Source: Chitinophagaceae bacterium (lineage in GTDB: Bacteria; Bacteroidota; Bacteroidia; Chitinophagales; Chitinophagaceae). Taken from it: a stretch of DNA of 34,962 bases. Shown piece after piece: positions 16,801-25,093 of this stretch. A program made the position numbers and the translations under genes. The stretch is taken from NCBI GenBank assembly GCA_019638615.1, contig JAHBTL010000052.1:1-34962 (forward strand), read 5' to 3'. Under the pieces are notes generated by a model. It was not told where the DNA came from and searched no databases. It was given only the letters and a program-made list of their open reading frames with translations. The first letter of the stretch is position 1, and each line of letters opens with the position of its first letter.

Positions 16801-18233
16801 TGCGCCCTGTATTGATGACGGCATCGGTGGCCTCGCTTGGCTTTTTGCCCATGGCGCTTAGCAACGGCCCGGGGGCAGAGGTACAAAGACCGCTCGCAAC
16901 GGTAGTGATAGGGGGATTGATAACAGCCACTTTGCTTACGCTGGTAGTATTGCCGGTACTCTATACATGGTTTGAAAAGAAAAAGAATAAAGTCATTGCA
17001 ATGAAAACCATCACGCCCGTAATAATGCTTATACTGCTTTCATCCACTGCGCAGTCCCAGCAGCGTTGGCCGCTCGATGACATGCTGAAGCAGGCGGATG
17101 TAAACAACCTGAACCTGCAATCCGTCAAAAAAGAAGCCCTGTACTGGAAAGCATTACAGACCAGTGTATTTGATCCTTCCAAAACCCTGCTGGGCGGAGA
17201 ATACGGACATGTAAACAGTGCTCACACAGATACACGGTTTTACATTAACCAGTCTTTTAATCTGCCTCATGTATACCGGAAGCATCAAATGCTTTACCGG
17301 TCGGCGGAAGAAGCTCAACTGCAAATGAGCCATTGGAAACAGGCGGAATTAAACCGGGAAGTGAAATTTGTTTTTTACCGGCTTACCGATTTGCTGGAAA
17401 GAAAAAAGCTGCTGCAAAGAACGGATTCCATTTACAGCCGCTTTCAACAGGCTGCAGCGCTCAGGCTGCAAACGGGTGAAAGCAATATCCTGGAAAAAAC
17501 TACCGCCGACGCTCAACTGCAGCAACTGCAGGTGCAGCAACAGCAAACAGAAGCCGATATAGCCATTGAACAAAAAAAAATACAATGGCTGCTTAATACA
17601 GATCTGCTTCTTTTACCCGATTACCCATCATTAAAAATAGCAAACAGCACGCTGCCCGATACTGCGGATCTGAAATCGCATCCCCGGGTATTATACAATG
17701 CGATGCAGGAAAAAGCGGTTGCAGCACAAACAGCGGTTGAAAGATCAAAACTATCACCCGACATAATCGTCGGCTACAGCAATCAATCGCTGGTAGGTTA
17801 TCAGAGTGTTGACGGAGTTACACAGGAGTATTTCGGAGCAGGCAGGAGGTTCCATATAGCCAGCCTGTCGGTGGGTGTTCCCATATTTAATGCAGCAGCC
17901 AAAGCAAGAATAAGGGCTGCTAAAGTAAACGAAGAAATAGCGAAACTCCATACGCGGTCTGCCGAACAGCAATTAAAAAGCCAGTTGCAGCAATTAACGG
18001 ATGAATACAGGAAACAACAGGCGGGTATACTGTATTACGAACAAACCGGGCTGCAACAAGCAGATCTCATCATAAAATCGGCCACGCTCAGCTTCGAAAA
18101 AGGAGAGATCAATTACCTGGAATGGACGGTGCTGATGAACAATGCTGTTTCCATTCAAATGAATTACCTCGACGCGGTATATGCATACAACCAGGTAATC
18201 ATTGACACAGAATATTTAACCACAAAACAGTAA
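13872..18233 (+). CDS. czcA: CzcA-family heavy-metal RND pump fused to TolC-like outer membrane factor
   Basis: A 1453-residue fusion. Residues 1-1043 are a complete HME-RND pump of the inner membrane: NKLIIGLFTLALIIWG is TM1, and two large periplasmic loops and 12 membrane segments follow. TM4 carries DFGLIVDGAVIIVE (about residues 399-412), the pattern of Zn/Co/Cd/Ni pumps, not of CusA-type Cu/Ag pumps. Residues 1044-1453 are an outer membrane efflux (TolC/CusC-like) domain of long helices. The second part begins with a methionine and a typical signal peptide (MKTITPVIMLILLSS, then TAQSQQ) at an in-frame ATG at 17001. Cleavage or internal initiation could therefore release a separate channel protein. 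The adaptor gene follows after 3 bases. Fused CzcA-TolC proteins of this size are known in Bacteroidota. Confidence 0.93.
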   Translation: MLNSIIRFSVRNKLIIGLFTLALIIWGVMDLRKLSIDALPDITSNQVQIITASPTLAAPEVERLITFPLEQANANIPGVKEIRSISRFGLSVVTIVFDDKTDIYLARQQVSERLNLAREQIPSPAGNPELAPATTGLGEVYQYVLRTKKGYEGKYDLTGLRSMQDWIVRRQLLGTPGVADVSSFGGYLKQYEVAVQPDRLKSMNVTIADVFEALEKNNENSGGAYIEKGPSALFIRTEGLASTTDEIGNIFIRLTDRGIPVHIKDVADIRIGNAVRYGALTYKDQGEVSGAVVLMLKGANASEVVQNVKERIEQIRKTLPEGVILETFYDRTKMVNNAMSTVRTNLVEGALIVIFILVIFLGNIRAGLIVASVIPLSMLFAIILMNVFGISGNLMSLGALDFGLIVDGAVIIVEAVLHGLSHGKKFLGVSRISQEQLNNEVEQATGKMMNSAVFGQIIILIVYLPILTLTGIEGKMFRPMAQTVSFALIGAFLLSLTYVPMMSALLMSKKRSHKDTWADKMMKKIQRWYHPLLSKALVFPKMLVGVSVILLAFALLLVTRLGGEFIPGLDEGDFAVDVRLMTGSSLTETINTTQKAVAILQHRFPEVEKIVTRIGASEIPTDPMPLEVTDVMITLKPKKEWTSARSFDELANKMSAAMEEVPGITYGFQFPVQMRFNELISGARQDVVCKIFGENLDSLASLANRIGNIAGTVNGAKDLYVETVTGLPQIVVQYKRDAMAHYQLNVSDVNRMIRAAFAGEVAGKIYENERRYDLAVRLQSDARKDITDVQQLLIATPAGIQIPLYQVANIEIKEGPNQIQRENAQRRVIVGFNVRGRDVESVVNELSKKADRELIFPSGYYIKYGGQFENLTEAKQRLSIAVPVALLLILVLLYFSFSSVKYGLLIFSAIPLSAIGGVSALWIRGMPFSISAGVGFIALFGVAVLNGIVLIAEFNRLKKEGMNNIHDIIFKGTQTRLRPVLMTASVASLGFLPMALSNGPGAEVQRPLATVVIGGLITATLLTLVVLPVLYTWFEKKKNKVIAMKTITPVIMLILLSSTAQSQQRWPLDDMLKQADVNNLNLQSVKKEALYWKALQTSVFDPSKTLLGGEYGHVNSAHTDTRFYINQSFNLPHVYRKHQMLYRSAEEAQLQMSHWKQAELNREVKFVFYRLTDLLERKKLLQRTDSIYSRFQQAAALRLQTGESNILEKTTADAQLQQLQVQQQQTEADIAIEQKKIQWLLNTDLLLLPDYPSLKIANSTLPDTADLKSHPRVLYNAMQEKAVAAQTAVERSKLSPDIIVGYSNQSLVGYQSVDGVTQEYFGAGRRFHIASLSVGVPIFNAAAKARIRAAKVNEEIAKLHTRSAEQQLKSQLQQLTDEYRKQQAGILYYEQTGLQQADLIIKSATLSFEKGEINYLEWTVLMNNAVSIQMNYLDAVYAYNQVIIDTEYLTTKQ

Positions 18234-18236
18234 ACA

Positions 18237-19376
18237 ATGCGTTATTTCAATATTGTATATATAGCTTTTCTTTTTGCCGGAGCCTGTTCTCCCGGCCGGG
18301 AGCACGAAGAACATACCGAAGAACAAGCGGTGGATGTAATAACATTAACAGAGGAACAATTAAAAAATGCAGGCGTTGAAACCGGAGTGATCGAAAAAAG
18401 AGTGCTGAACAGCGAGCTTACAGTGAACGGGCTGGTGGATGTGCCACCGCAAAACATAGTATCCATCAGCTTCCCGCTGGGCGGATATTTGAAACGCACA
18501 GGACTGCTGCCGGGTATGCATGTAAACAAGGGAGAAATAATAGCAACAATAGAAGACCCGGCGCTGATACAATTACAGCAGGATTACCTGGTAGCTAAGG
18601 CAACGCTCGAATACACAGAAAAAGATTTTGAGCGGCAGACCGTGCTGAATCAAAACAATGTGAGCGCCGATAAGGTATTTCAACAGGCGAAAGCAACCTA
18701 TATCTCTCAAAAAATACTGGTAAAAGGCTACGAAGAAAAACTGAGGCTGATAGCCATTGACCCGGCAAAGCTGGATGAAACAAATATCTCGCGGAGTGTG
18801 CCGGTCTACTCTCCCATCAATGGATTTGTGTCAAAAGTAAATGTGAACATCGGTAAATATGTAAACCCGTCCGACGTTTTGTTCGAGCTGATCAATCCCG
18901 ATGATATACATGCCGCGTTGACGGTTTTTGAAAAAGACCTGGGAAAGGTAAAGCCCCAACAGCAGGTAATGGTAACTTTTGTGGATGACCCTTCAACAGA
19001 ATATGAGTGCGAGGTGCTGCTGGTAACGAAAAATGTGGATGATAACCGGAGCGCGCTGGTTCACTGTCATTTTGAAAAACAACCCAAACAGTTATTACCG
19101 GGCATGTTCCTGAATGCCAGGATCAAAATAAGCAATACCGAAGCGCCGGCCGTTCCTGAAGAAGCAGTGGTTCGTTATGGCAAATACAAGTTCATACTGG
19201 AGAACACCAACGCCAATACATTCAGGTTGCTGCCTGTTGAAACGGGAGTTACAGAAAAAGGCATGGTTGAGCTGATCCGTACCGGGGAGGATATAACAGG
19301 CAAAAAGATCATTCTAAAAAATGCCTACCCGGTGCTGGCAAAAATGAAAAATTCATCGGAAGATGATCATCATTGA
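18237..19376 (+). CDS. czcB: RND efflux periplasmic adaptor lipoprotein (CzcB/CusB type)
   Basis: A 379-residue membrane fusion protein that joins the RND pump to the outer membrane channel. It begins MRYFNIVYIAFLFAGAC, a lipobox with the anchored cysteine at 17. His/Glu-rich stretches at both ends (EHEEHTEE and SSEDDHH) could bind metal. The barrel-sandwich halves are at about residues 60-100 and 185-220 (VPVYSPINGFVSKVNVNIGKYVNPSD). They are separated by a helical hairpin (DYLVAKATLEYTEKDFERQ) and followed by a beta-barrel and a membrane-proximal domain. It starts three bases after the pump gene, so the system is one operon. The metal is not fixed by sequence; the pump motif favours divalent Zn/Co/Cd/Ni. 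Confidence 0.92.
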   Translation: MRYFNIVYIAFLFAGACSPGREHEEHTEEQAVDVITLTEEQLKNAGVETGVIEKRVLNSELTVNGLVDVPPQNIVSISFPLGGYLKRTGLLPGMHVNKGEIIATIEDPALIQLQQDYLVAKATLEYTEKDFERQTVLNQNNVSADKVFQQAKATYISQKILVKGYEEKLRLIAIDPAKLDETNISRSVPVYSPINGFVSKVNVNIGKYVNPSDVLFELINPDDIHAALTVFEKDLGKVKPQQQVMVTFVDDPSTEYECEVLLVTKNVDDNRSALVHCHFEKQPKQLLPGMFLNARIKISNTEAPAVPEEAVVRYGKYKFILENTNANTFRLLPVETGVTEKGMVELIRTGEDITGKKIILKNAYPVLAKMKNSSEDDHH

Positions 19377-19900
19377 TGATAGCTGTCAGCCATGAGCTAT
19401 GGGCAGTCAGCTATGGATGGTTTATAGTTTATGGTTTTTTGTTTATAGTTGAGGAAATGTAACCTGAAACTATAAACTTCAAACCATTGTTGTCCGGTTA
19501 AAATGTTAACCGAAACGACCAAGGCCAGTGCTGCACTGAATTTCATTAAAGTTTACGGCATGACCCACCTACCATTGGGTATTCCACTTTTTTCTTGATA
19601 AAAAAGTGGAGCAAAAAATCAAGGCTTCGGAAAAATAGCTAAAAATTGCCTTTTTCGGCTAAGAAAAACAAGTTCCAGCAGTAGAATACAAGCCCGGTAG
19701 TGGTGCGACTTTTGAGCTAATTGCACTCCCTAACTTGTGGCATATGGTGTTTTTCTTTTAACGCCGCCCAAGCCAATTTTCTTAACGCCATTTTTCCGAG
19801 GCCGGCATCCCTTTATATTTTACCGGACAATACTGACTTCAAACCCGAAACTTGTAACCTGCAACCTGCAAGAATTTTATGCACCTTAATGCCCTGGCGC
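19377..19900. other. Gene-free spacer with short repeats and a hairpin
   Basis: About 520 bases without a supported gene. Simple repeated words such as GTTTATAGTT and ACTATAAACT lie near 19420-19480. A hairpin with 11-bp arms, TCCACTTTTTT (19583-19593) and AAAAAAGTGGA (19600-19610), lies in the middle. The words GTAACCTGCAACCTGCAAG near 19854-19872 recur in inverted form near 20640-20662. Nothing resembling an RNA gene is seen. Confidence 0.6.
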
Positions 19901-19931
19901 TTTGTGGGTACAGGCGGAGGCTTTATATTTG
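19901..19931 (+). promoter_or_regulatory. Promoter of the sigma factor/TPR/CHAT gene set
   Basis: TTTG at 19901-19904 and TATATTTG at 19924-19931 are separated by 19 bases, a textbook Bacteroidota -33/-7 pair. The ATG of the sigma factor lies 45 bases downstream at 19977, so the longer frame that starts before this promoter is not the real start. Confidence 0.8.
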
Positions 19932-19976
19932 ACAGCCCAACAAAGCGTGATTGAATTGCAACAGACTCAAAAATCT

Positions 19977-20594
19977 ATGAAGTGTACAAATTGCCAGCAG
20001 TTGCTGACTATAGAAACGATCTCCGTTGCTTTTAAAAACAACCAGCGTGATATATCCGAAGATATTATTTCCTGTTTTTACTCCTGCTATCAGGCACTGT
20101 TTGTACAATGGGCGAAAATTATTTACCGGCACTATCCCGTTGATCTTATTGAATCTTTGGCCAATGATTCTTTTACGGATGGTGTGCTGGAATTAACAAA
20201 AGCTGCCGGCAAAGGCGAGCTTTATCAGGGCAATGCCAGAGTCAAAACAATATTATTCAGTTACTGCAGCAACATATTATCAGGCTATTTGACAAAAGAA
20301 AAGCGACTGGCGGAAAAAAATAAAAAACTGGCGCTTTTTCTTTCAGATAAGGCAGAGCATAATACCGGTGACATAGAGAATGGGATCAATGAAAAGAGGC
20401 ACGAAAATATAAAGCTTGCCCTGGCGAAAATGTCTGCTGAAGACAGGCAGATCATCCAATGGCGTCATATTGAAAGAAGATCGAATGATGAGATCGCAGG
20501 GTTTTTGGCTATTACAGTAGCCTCCGCTACCAACCGTATTTACAGGTGTATGCGAAGGTTGCGGAAACTGGTTGAGGGGATGGAAAAGAGATGA
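19977..20594 (+). CDS. ECF-like sigma-70 family RNA polymerase sigma factor
   Basis: A 205-residue sigma factor. Region 2 lies at about residues 30-115 (FYSCYQALFVQWAKIIYRHY, FTDGVLEL, VKTILFSYCSNILSGYL). Region 4 lies at about 145-200 and has a clear helix-turn-helix (MSAEDRQIIQWRHIERRSNDEIAGFL, SATNRIYRCMRRLRKLVEG). A CxxC pair (CTNC, residues 3-6) opens the protein, which is unusual. Regions 1 and 3 are absent, as in the ECF group, although region 2 is divergent. The ATG at 19977 is supported by a consensus promoter just upstream. The next genes encode an anti-sigma-like membrane protein and a TPR-CHAT protein, so it probably controls or responds to that module. Confidence 0.85.
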   Translation: MKCTNCQQLLTIETISVAFKNNQRDISEDIISCFYSCYQALFVQWAKIIYRHYPVDLIESLANDSFTDGVLELTKAAGKGELYQGNARVKTILFSYCSNILSGYLTKEKRLAEKNKKLALFLSDKAEHNTGDIENGINEKRHENIKLALAKMSAEDRQIIQWRHIERRSNDEIAGFLAITVASATNRIYRCMRRLRKLVEGMEKR

Positions 20595-20829
20595 AAGGTT
20601 TCGGGTTTGATGTTTATGGTTTGTGATTTATAGTTTAGTTACAGGTTGCAAGTTGCAGGTTAGGTGGGTTTTTCTGATTTGGCTCCGAACATTCGGAGTC
20701 TGATTTGGATAGCGGATGCCGGGTATTAGAAGTCAGTTTGCACCTCAAATCTCGAATTTCAAATCTCAAATCAGTTCTCAAAGCTGATTGCTGACGACTG
20801 ATAGCTCACTATAAACTAAAAATATCTAA
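20595..20829. other. Spacer of repeated AT-rich words
   Basis: It holds GTTTATGG, TTTATAGTTTAG, GTTGCAAGTTGCAGG and AATCTCGAATTTC/AAATCTCAAATC words. Related words occur in the spacers at 19377-19900 and 30294-30494. I see no gene, promoter consensus or terminator here. Confidence 0.5.
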
Positions 20830-21711
20830 ATGAACATTACAAACGAACAGTATCAAAAAATCATCCGTTTCCTGGACGCAGACATGGAACAGGATGAAAT
20901 GGATGCGTTCGAGAAAGAACTGGCCTCCCATCCCGAAATGCGTAAGCAGCTTGATTTTGAGCAATCGCTAAGAGATGAATTTATGTTGCAAGGTATAGAC
21001 CATTTACCCGGTACTGTAGCTGCAAACGAGAGCCTGCCGGTTTCTGCAACGCCAGGCAAAATAACCCGTATGCAAAAATGGATTGCCATTGGTGCTGCGG
21101 TTGTAACAGCGGTCACGCTTCTCACTATATTTTGGCAAAAACCCGGAAAAAACCCGGATGTTGCCGACAGAAAGCATCTTGATGCTATTGATACGGCACA
21201 GAAAACAGCTAACTCACCCGAAACAGCAGTAACCGCCCTAACGGAAAACAGCAGTGGGGATATTGACCTGGCACTGTTGTTCAAACAATATTTTAAAAAA
21301 GATGCGCTGCCCGAAAACTATCCCCTTTATTTAGCGGAAGCGTTTACCGACTATGAGGCGGGCAATTATACCACCCTGCAAAAATTAAATTTAAACGACC
21401 TGCCCCAAACCCGCGGAGTGAGTGAAACAGATAGTAAAGAAAATATTTTACAACTGGGGCATTATTATAAAGGGCTTGCTTTTTTACAAACCGGCAATAC
21501 CAGGGATGCCATCACAAACTTATATTGGGTGCTTAACAACCAACCGGGTAAAGCATTGCAGGCCAAAGCCCAGTGGTACCTGGCATTAGCTTATTTAAAA
21601 GAAAACAACAGCGAAAAGGCGACTGAGCTGTGCAGGAGCATTGTTAACAATAAAGAAAATAATATATTAGTAAAGAATGCAGAAAAGATACTCGATGTTG
21701 TAGGAAAATGA
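20830..21711 (+). CDS. Membrane TPR protein, anti-sigma-like
   Basis: A 293-residue protein with one transmembrane segment at about 84-102 (WIAIGAAVVTAVTLLTIFW). The cytoplasmic N-terminus (YQKIIRFLDADMEQDEMDAFEKELASHPEMRKQL) looks like the start of Bacteroidota anti-sigma and zinc-finger-less anti-sigma-like proteins. The periplasmic C-terminus (about 190-290) contains tetratricopeptide-like helices (LGHYYKGLAFLQTGNTRDAITNLYWVL, AQWYLALAYLKENNSEKATELC). Lying between a sigma factor gene and a TPR-CHAT gene, it probably links a periplasmic event to the sigma factor. That role is inference; no classic zinc-binding HxxxCxxC is present. The downstream gene follows after 22 bases. Confidence 0.75.
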   Translation: MNITNEQYQKIIRFLDADMEQDEMDAFEKELASHPEMRKQLDFEQSLRDEFMLQGIDHLPGTVAANESLPVSATPGKITRMQKWIAIGAAVVTAVTLLTIFWQKPGKNPDVADRKHLDAIDTAQKTANSPETAVTALTENSSGDIDLALLFKQYFKKDALPENYPLYLAEAFTDYEAGNYTTLQKLNLNDLPQTRGVSETDSKENILQLGHYYKGLAFLQTGNTRDAITNLYWVLNNQPGKALQAKAQWYLALAYLKENNSEKATELCRSIVNNKENNILVKNAEKILDVVGK

Positions 21712-21733
21712 CCTTTAACCTCAAGAGCGGCTT

Positions 21734-24547
21734 ATGAAATTGTTTTTAGCATTTACGGGAATATTTTTTTGCCTGCACGCGCCTGCCCAGGAACAGAGCG
21801 GTGTAGACTCGGCGAAATATTACGTCGACAAGGGCCAACATGCCTTAGCCCTGCCTTTCGCCCAAAGAAGCTTCGGAGCGGTAAAAAATGCCGGTAATAA
21901 CGACAGCGCCTATATAGCTGTTGCGAACCTGTTGGGCGGTATTTATACCGAATTGATGAAGCTCGATAGCGCCCGGATTTATTTGGAGAAAGCTATTGAG
22001 AGGGCAAAAAAAATACATGGAGAAAACAGTGCACAATATGGAAGCCTTATTGTAAGGGTTGCAAGAGTGTATACCGATTTAGGGCAATACCAGGAGGCCG
22101 GGCAGCAGTTTCAACATGCAACGGCTATTTGGGAGAAGATAGACAGTTCATCTTATAAAGGAGATGGCGGATATTATAAGGGATTTTATACCAATTATTT
22201 GATTAATTATGCCTATTTCTATATCAGAACCGGCAGCCTGAATAAGGCAGAGGAATTGTGCCTGAATGTGTGTGAAATAGCGCTCAGGGAACCTGTTGAC
22301 AAGGTCGCTTATATTTCAGGCCTTTCAACCAGAGCGATGCTCTATGAAAAAATGGGATTTTATACAAAGCTGGATACGACGCTGGTACGGTTATTCGAAA
22401 TTAAAAGAGAAGTATACGGAGAAAAACATCCCGTATATACCAGCGGGATAGGTGGGCTGGCGGACATATACCAGCGTAATGGAAACCTGCCCAAAGCCGA
22501 TTCGATGTTCAGGAAGGCATTGGAGATCCGACAGCAGGCCATAGGCAAAAAAGCCACCGCTAATATTCCAATTTTAAACCGTTTAGGCCTCGTAAATATG
22601 GAAATGGGGAAATTTGAAGTAGCGGAAAGCTACCTGGAAGAAGCTGCGAAAATTATCCATGAAAACGGAGGAGAAGAATTTACCTTTTATCCCTATTGTA
22701 TGAAAAGTTTGGCCAGGTTGTATGCTTTGACTGGCAGAAAAGAACAGGCAGAGCCAATATTTCAAAAATGCCTGGCTATCTATAACAAACTGGGTATGGA
22801 ATTACATTCCGACCGCCTGAAGGTGCTTCATGATATGTCGGGATTGTTGTATGCCGGCGATCCCGCCAAAGCAGCGATATATTTACAGGAAGCGATGATT
22901 GCGGAAAACAAGCTGCTGCTGGAAAAGCTGGATTTTTTATCTGAAACGGAATTGCTTGCCTATTTAAAAGCGAGTAAAGATGTTGGTGACAGTCCTTACC
23001 GGTTTTTGCTGCGCCATAAAAATCCGGAGATCGCTGGTGCAGCTTACAACAGCAGGTTGCTGGCCAGCGGCATTGCTTTACAAAATACCAGGACGTTGTA
23101 TCAAAACATGGCACAGTCGAAAGATAGCGAGCTTGGCATACTTTGGCAAACTTACCTGCAGCAAAAGTCCTCTTACAAAAACCTGTTGCTAACACCCATA
23201 GCCCAAAGAAATACCAATACAGATTCTGTTGCTGCCGTCCTGAACCGGCAGGAGAAAGATATATTACGCAGGTCGGCGGATTACAGGAATATGAAGGAGC
23301 AACTTGCCATTCAATGGCAGGATGTGCAAAAGTATTTACGGACTGGTGAAACAGCTATTGAGTTTGTAAGGTTCACCGGTAAACGAGATACATATACCAA
23401 CGCGAAAGCTGATATTGTTTATTATGCAGCTTTGCTGCTTCGTCCCCAAGATACAGTACCTCAGTTTGTAGTGTTGTGTGAAGAAAAGCAATTGATCGCC
23501 GCCATGAAAAAATTTCCTTACAAAGCGGCTGTAAACAGCAGGGGAAAAAAAACGGCAGCTTACGGTCAAACCGCCACAAATGTCCTGTACCAATTAATAT
23601 GGCAGCCATTGGCACCTTATCTTACTCATACCAAAACAATATATTTTTCACCAGCCGGTATGCTGCACCGGGTGGCCTTTGCGGCTATCCCTTACAAAAA
23701 GGATGTTCTGCTTTGCGATCAATACGATTTAGTACAGCTTACTTCTACCCGGCAAATAACATTGCGGGAAACCCGGCATCCCGCCCCGGTTTCGATAGCC
23801 ATGTTTGGCGGTATCAATTACAACCGTCAGTCTGCCGGTCCGGGCATTCCGGCATCTCCCGATCCCTATGCCTACGTGTACCGCGAAAATCGGGGGGGCG
23901 ACCTGGATTCCTTTCTTTTTTTGCCTCATACTTTAAAAGAAATCAATACGATAAAAACAAATACAGAGACTTTACAAAAAAGAGCCGTAGCATTTTCCGC
24001 CGACAATGCTACGGAATCGGCTTTCAGAAACCTGGGCGGCGATAACTCCCCCGAGGTGATCCATTTTGCCACCCATGGCTTTGCGCTGCCCGATACCACA
24101 CAAAAAAGCAAAGCCGGTGCGCCCTTCAAAGCATCAGACAATCCCCTGCTGCGTTGCGGACTAATAATGGCAGGCGGCAATAAAGGCTGGATGGGCAAAG
24201 CCGTACTCAATGAAGATGACGGCATATTGACCGGGCTTGAAATAAGCGCAGTACAACTGCCCAATACACAACTGGCTGTTTTGTCTGCCTGCGAAACCGG
24301 GCTGGGAAAAATAGAAGGCAGCGAGGGCGTGTTTGGCCTGCAAAGAGCATTTAAGCTGGCAGGAGTAAACTATATCATGGCCAGCCTCTGGCAGGTGCCT
24401 GATAAAGAAACCGCTGAATTTATGGAAATTTTTTATACACATTGGCTGAACGGCAAAACTATCCGCCAGGCATTTTCTAATACACAACAGATCATGCGTA
24501 AAAAATACGCACCCTACTACTGGGCGGGGTTTACACTGGTGCAATAA
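21734..24547 (+). CDS. Exported TPR-CHAT domain protein (caspase-like)
   Basis: A 937-residue protein. Residues 1-19 form a signal peptide ending HAPAQ, so the protein is exported. Several tetratricopeptide repeats cover about 20-400 (LGGIYTELMKLDSARIYLEKAIERAKKIHG and similar). A helical linker follows, then a CHAT domain at about 640-935. The caspase-type dyad is intact: H781 in HFATHG and C853 in LSACETGLG, with the family ending WAGFTLVQ. CHAT domains belong to the caspase/separase clan and often act as proteases activated by their TPR partner. Export of this one is notable, because the best studied examples are cytoplasmic. It is the last gene of the set with the sigma factor and membrane TPR protein. 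The substrate is unknown. Confidence 0.88.
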   Translation: MKLFLAFTGIFFCLHAPAQEQSGVDSAKYYVDKGQHALALPFAQRSFGAVKNAGNNDSAYIAVANLLGGIYTELMKLDSARIYLEKAIERAKKIHGENSAQYGSLIVRVARVYTDLGQYQEAGQQFQHATAIWEKIDSSSYKGDGGYYKGFYTNYLINYAYFYIRTGSLNKAEELCLNVCEIALREPVDKVAYISGLSTRAMLYEKMGFYTKLDTTLVRLFEIKREVYGEKHPVYTSGIGGLADIYQRNGNLPKADSMFRKALEIRQQAIGKKATANIPILNRLGLVNMEMGKFEVAESYLEEAAKIIHENGGEEFTFYPYCMKSLARLYALTGRKEQAEPIFQKCLAIYNKLGMELHSDRLKVLHDMSGLLYAGDPAKAAIYLQEAMIAENKLLLEKLDFLSETELLAYLKASKDVGDSPYRFLLRHKNPEIAGAAYNSRLLASGIALQNTRTLYQNMAQSKDSELGILWQTYLQQKSSYKNLLLTPIAQRNTNTDSVAAVLNRQEKDILRRSADYRNMKEQLAIQWQDVQKYLRTGETAIEFVRFTGKRDTYTNAKADIVYYAALLLRPQDTVPQFVVLCEEKQLIAAMKKFPYKAAVNSRGKKTAAYGQTATNVLYQLIWQPLAPYLTHTKTIYFSPAGMLHRVAFAAIPYKKDVLLCDQYDLVQLTSTRQITLRETRHPAPVSIAMFGGINYNRQSAGPGIPASPDPYAYVYRENRGGDLDSFLFLPHTLKEINTIKTNTETLQKRAVAFSADNATESAFRNLGGDNSPEVIHFATHGFALPDTTQKSKAGAPFKASDNPLLRCGLIMAGGNKGWMGKAVLNEDDGILTGLEISAVQLPNTQLAVLSACETGLGKIEGSEGVFGLQRAFKLAGVNYIMASLWQVPDKETAEFMEIFYTHWLNGKTIRQAFSNTQQIMRKKYAPYYWAGFTLVQ

Positions 24548-24690
24548 ATTTTTTCAGAGTAGCTGCTATGTGTCGCTATTCCTTATTCTTCTATTGCAAA
24601 TGCATAATGTAAGTAGCAATACTGCAGCAACAGCATCCTTATTTTAATCTTCCATATTAGTGCTGGTTGTAAAAACAGGACATTCTCGCT

Positions 24691-24868
24691 CGTCATTTCG
24701 ACCAGGCCAACACGCGGGCGTTGGAGTTTAATCGCTGGTTCGCCTGGGAGAAATCCGCCTGGCATCTGTACTAATGCTCAGTATTTGTACTACTGCCCAA
24801 CAGATTTCTCTCCCGCCACGACATGCTTTTAATTCAATACACCCTGAGGGCGGGATCGAAATGACGGA
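24691..24868. repeat. Nested inverted repeat, dispersed intergenic type
   Basis: Outer arms CGTCATTTCGACC (24691-24703) and GATCGAAATGACG (24854-24866) face each other. Inner arms GGGAGAAATC (24746-24755) and GATTTCTCTCCC (24803-24814) are also inverted. The segment CCCGCCACGACATGC...TAATACACCCT resembles part of the repeats at 33371 and 33928. Such elements are frequent in Bacteroidota spacers. No coding capacity is seen in 24548-25018. Confidence 0.6.
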
Positions 24869-24977
24869 TACGGAATAAAAAAGTGGTAGCACAGTTTTTT
24901 AAGATTTATTGCAGATTAAGCCTGGCAGGTTTCCCAGGCATCTGACATTGTTTTAATTCAAATAATCTGCATATCCA

Positions 24978-25012
24978 CATGGTCCCGAACCTTTGAAAGG
25001 TTCGGGACCATG
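24978..25012. repeat. 35-bp perfect palindrome
   Basis: Arms of 17 bases (CATGGTCCCGAACCTTT at 24978-24994 and its exact reverse complement at 24996-25012) flank a single G. As RNA or DNA it would form a very stable hairpin. It lies just upstream of a repeated 5' module and a remnant regulator gene. No T-run follows on either side. A related half-site, GTTCCGAACCTTTG, occurs at about 25757-25770. Confidence 0.75.
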
Positions 25013-25018
25013 CATTAG

Positions 25019-25093
25019 AACAATATTTTTTTTCAGAAAGGGTGATGACAACAGGCAGGCAACGGCTATTAAGCGTGTAGCAATACTGCCGCA
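25019..25093 (+). promoter_or_regulatory. Repeated 5' module, copy A
   Basis: A T-rich run is followed by AAAGGGTGATGACAACAGG, then CAACGGCTATTAA and GTAGCAATACTGCCGCA, ending at the ATG of the remnant regulator gene. The same module precedes the intact regulator (copy C, 26976-27049) and, in shorter form, a lipoprotein gene (copy B, 25777-25838). Regulatory function is inferred from position. Confidence 0.5.
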
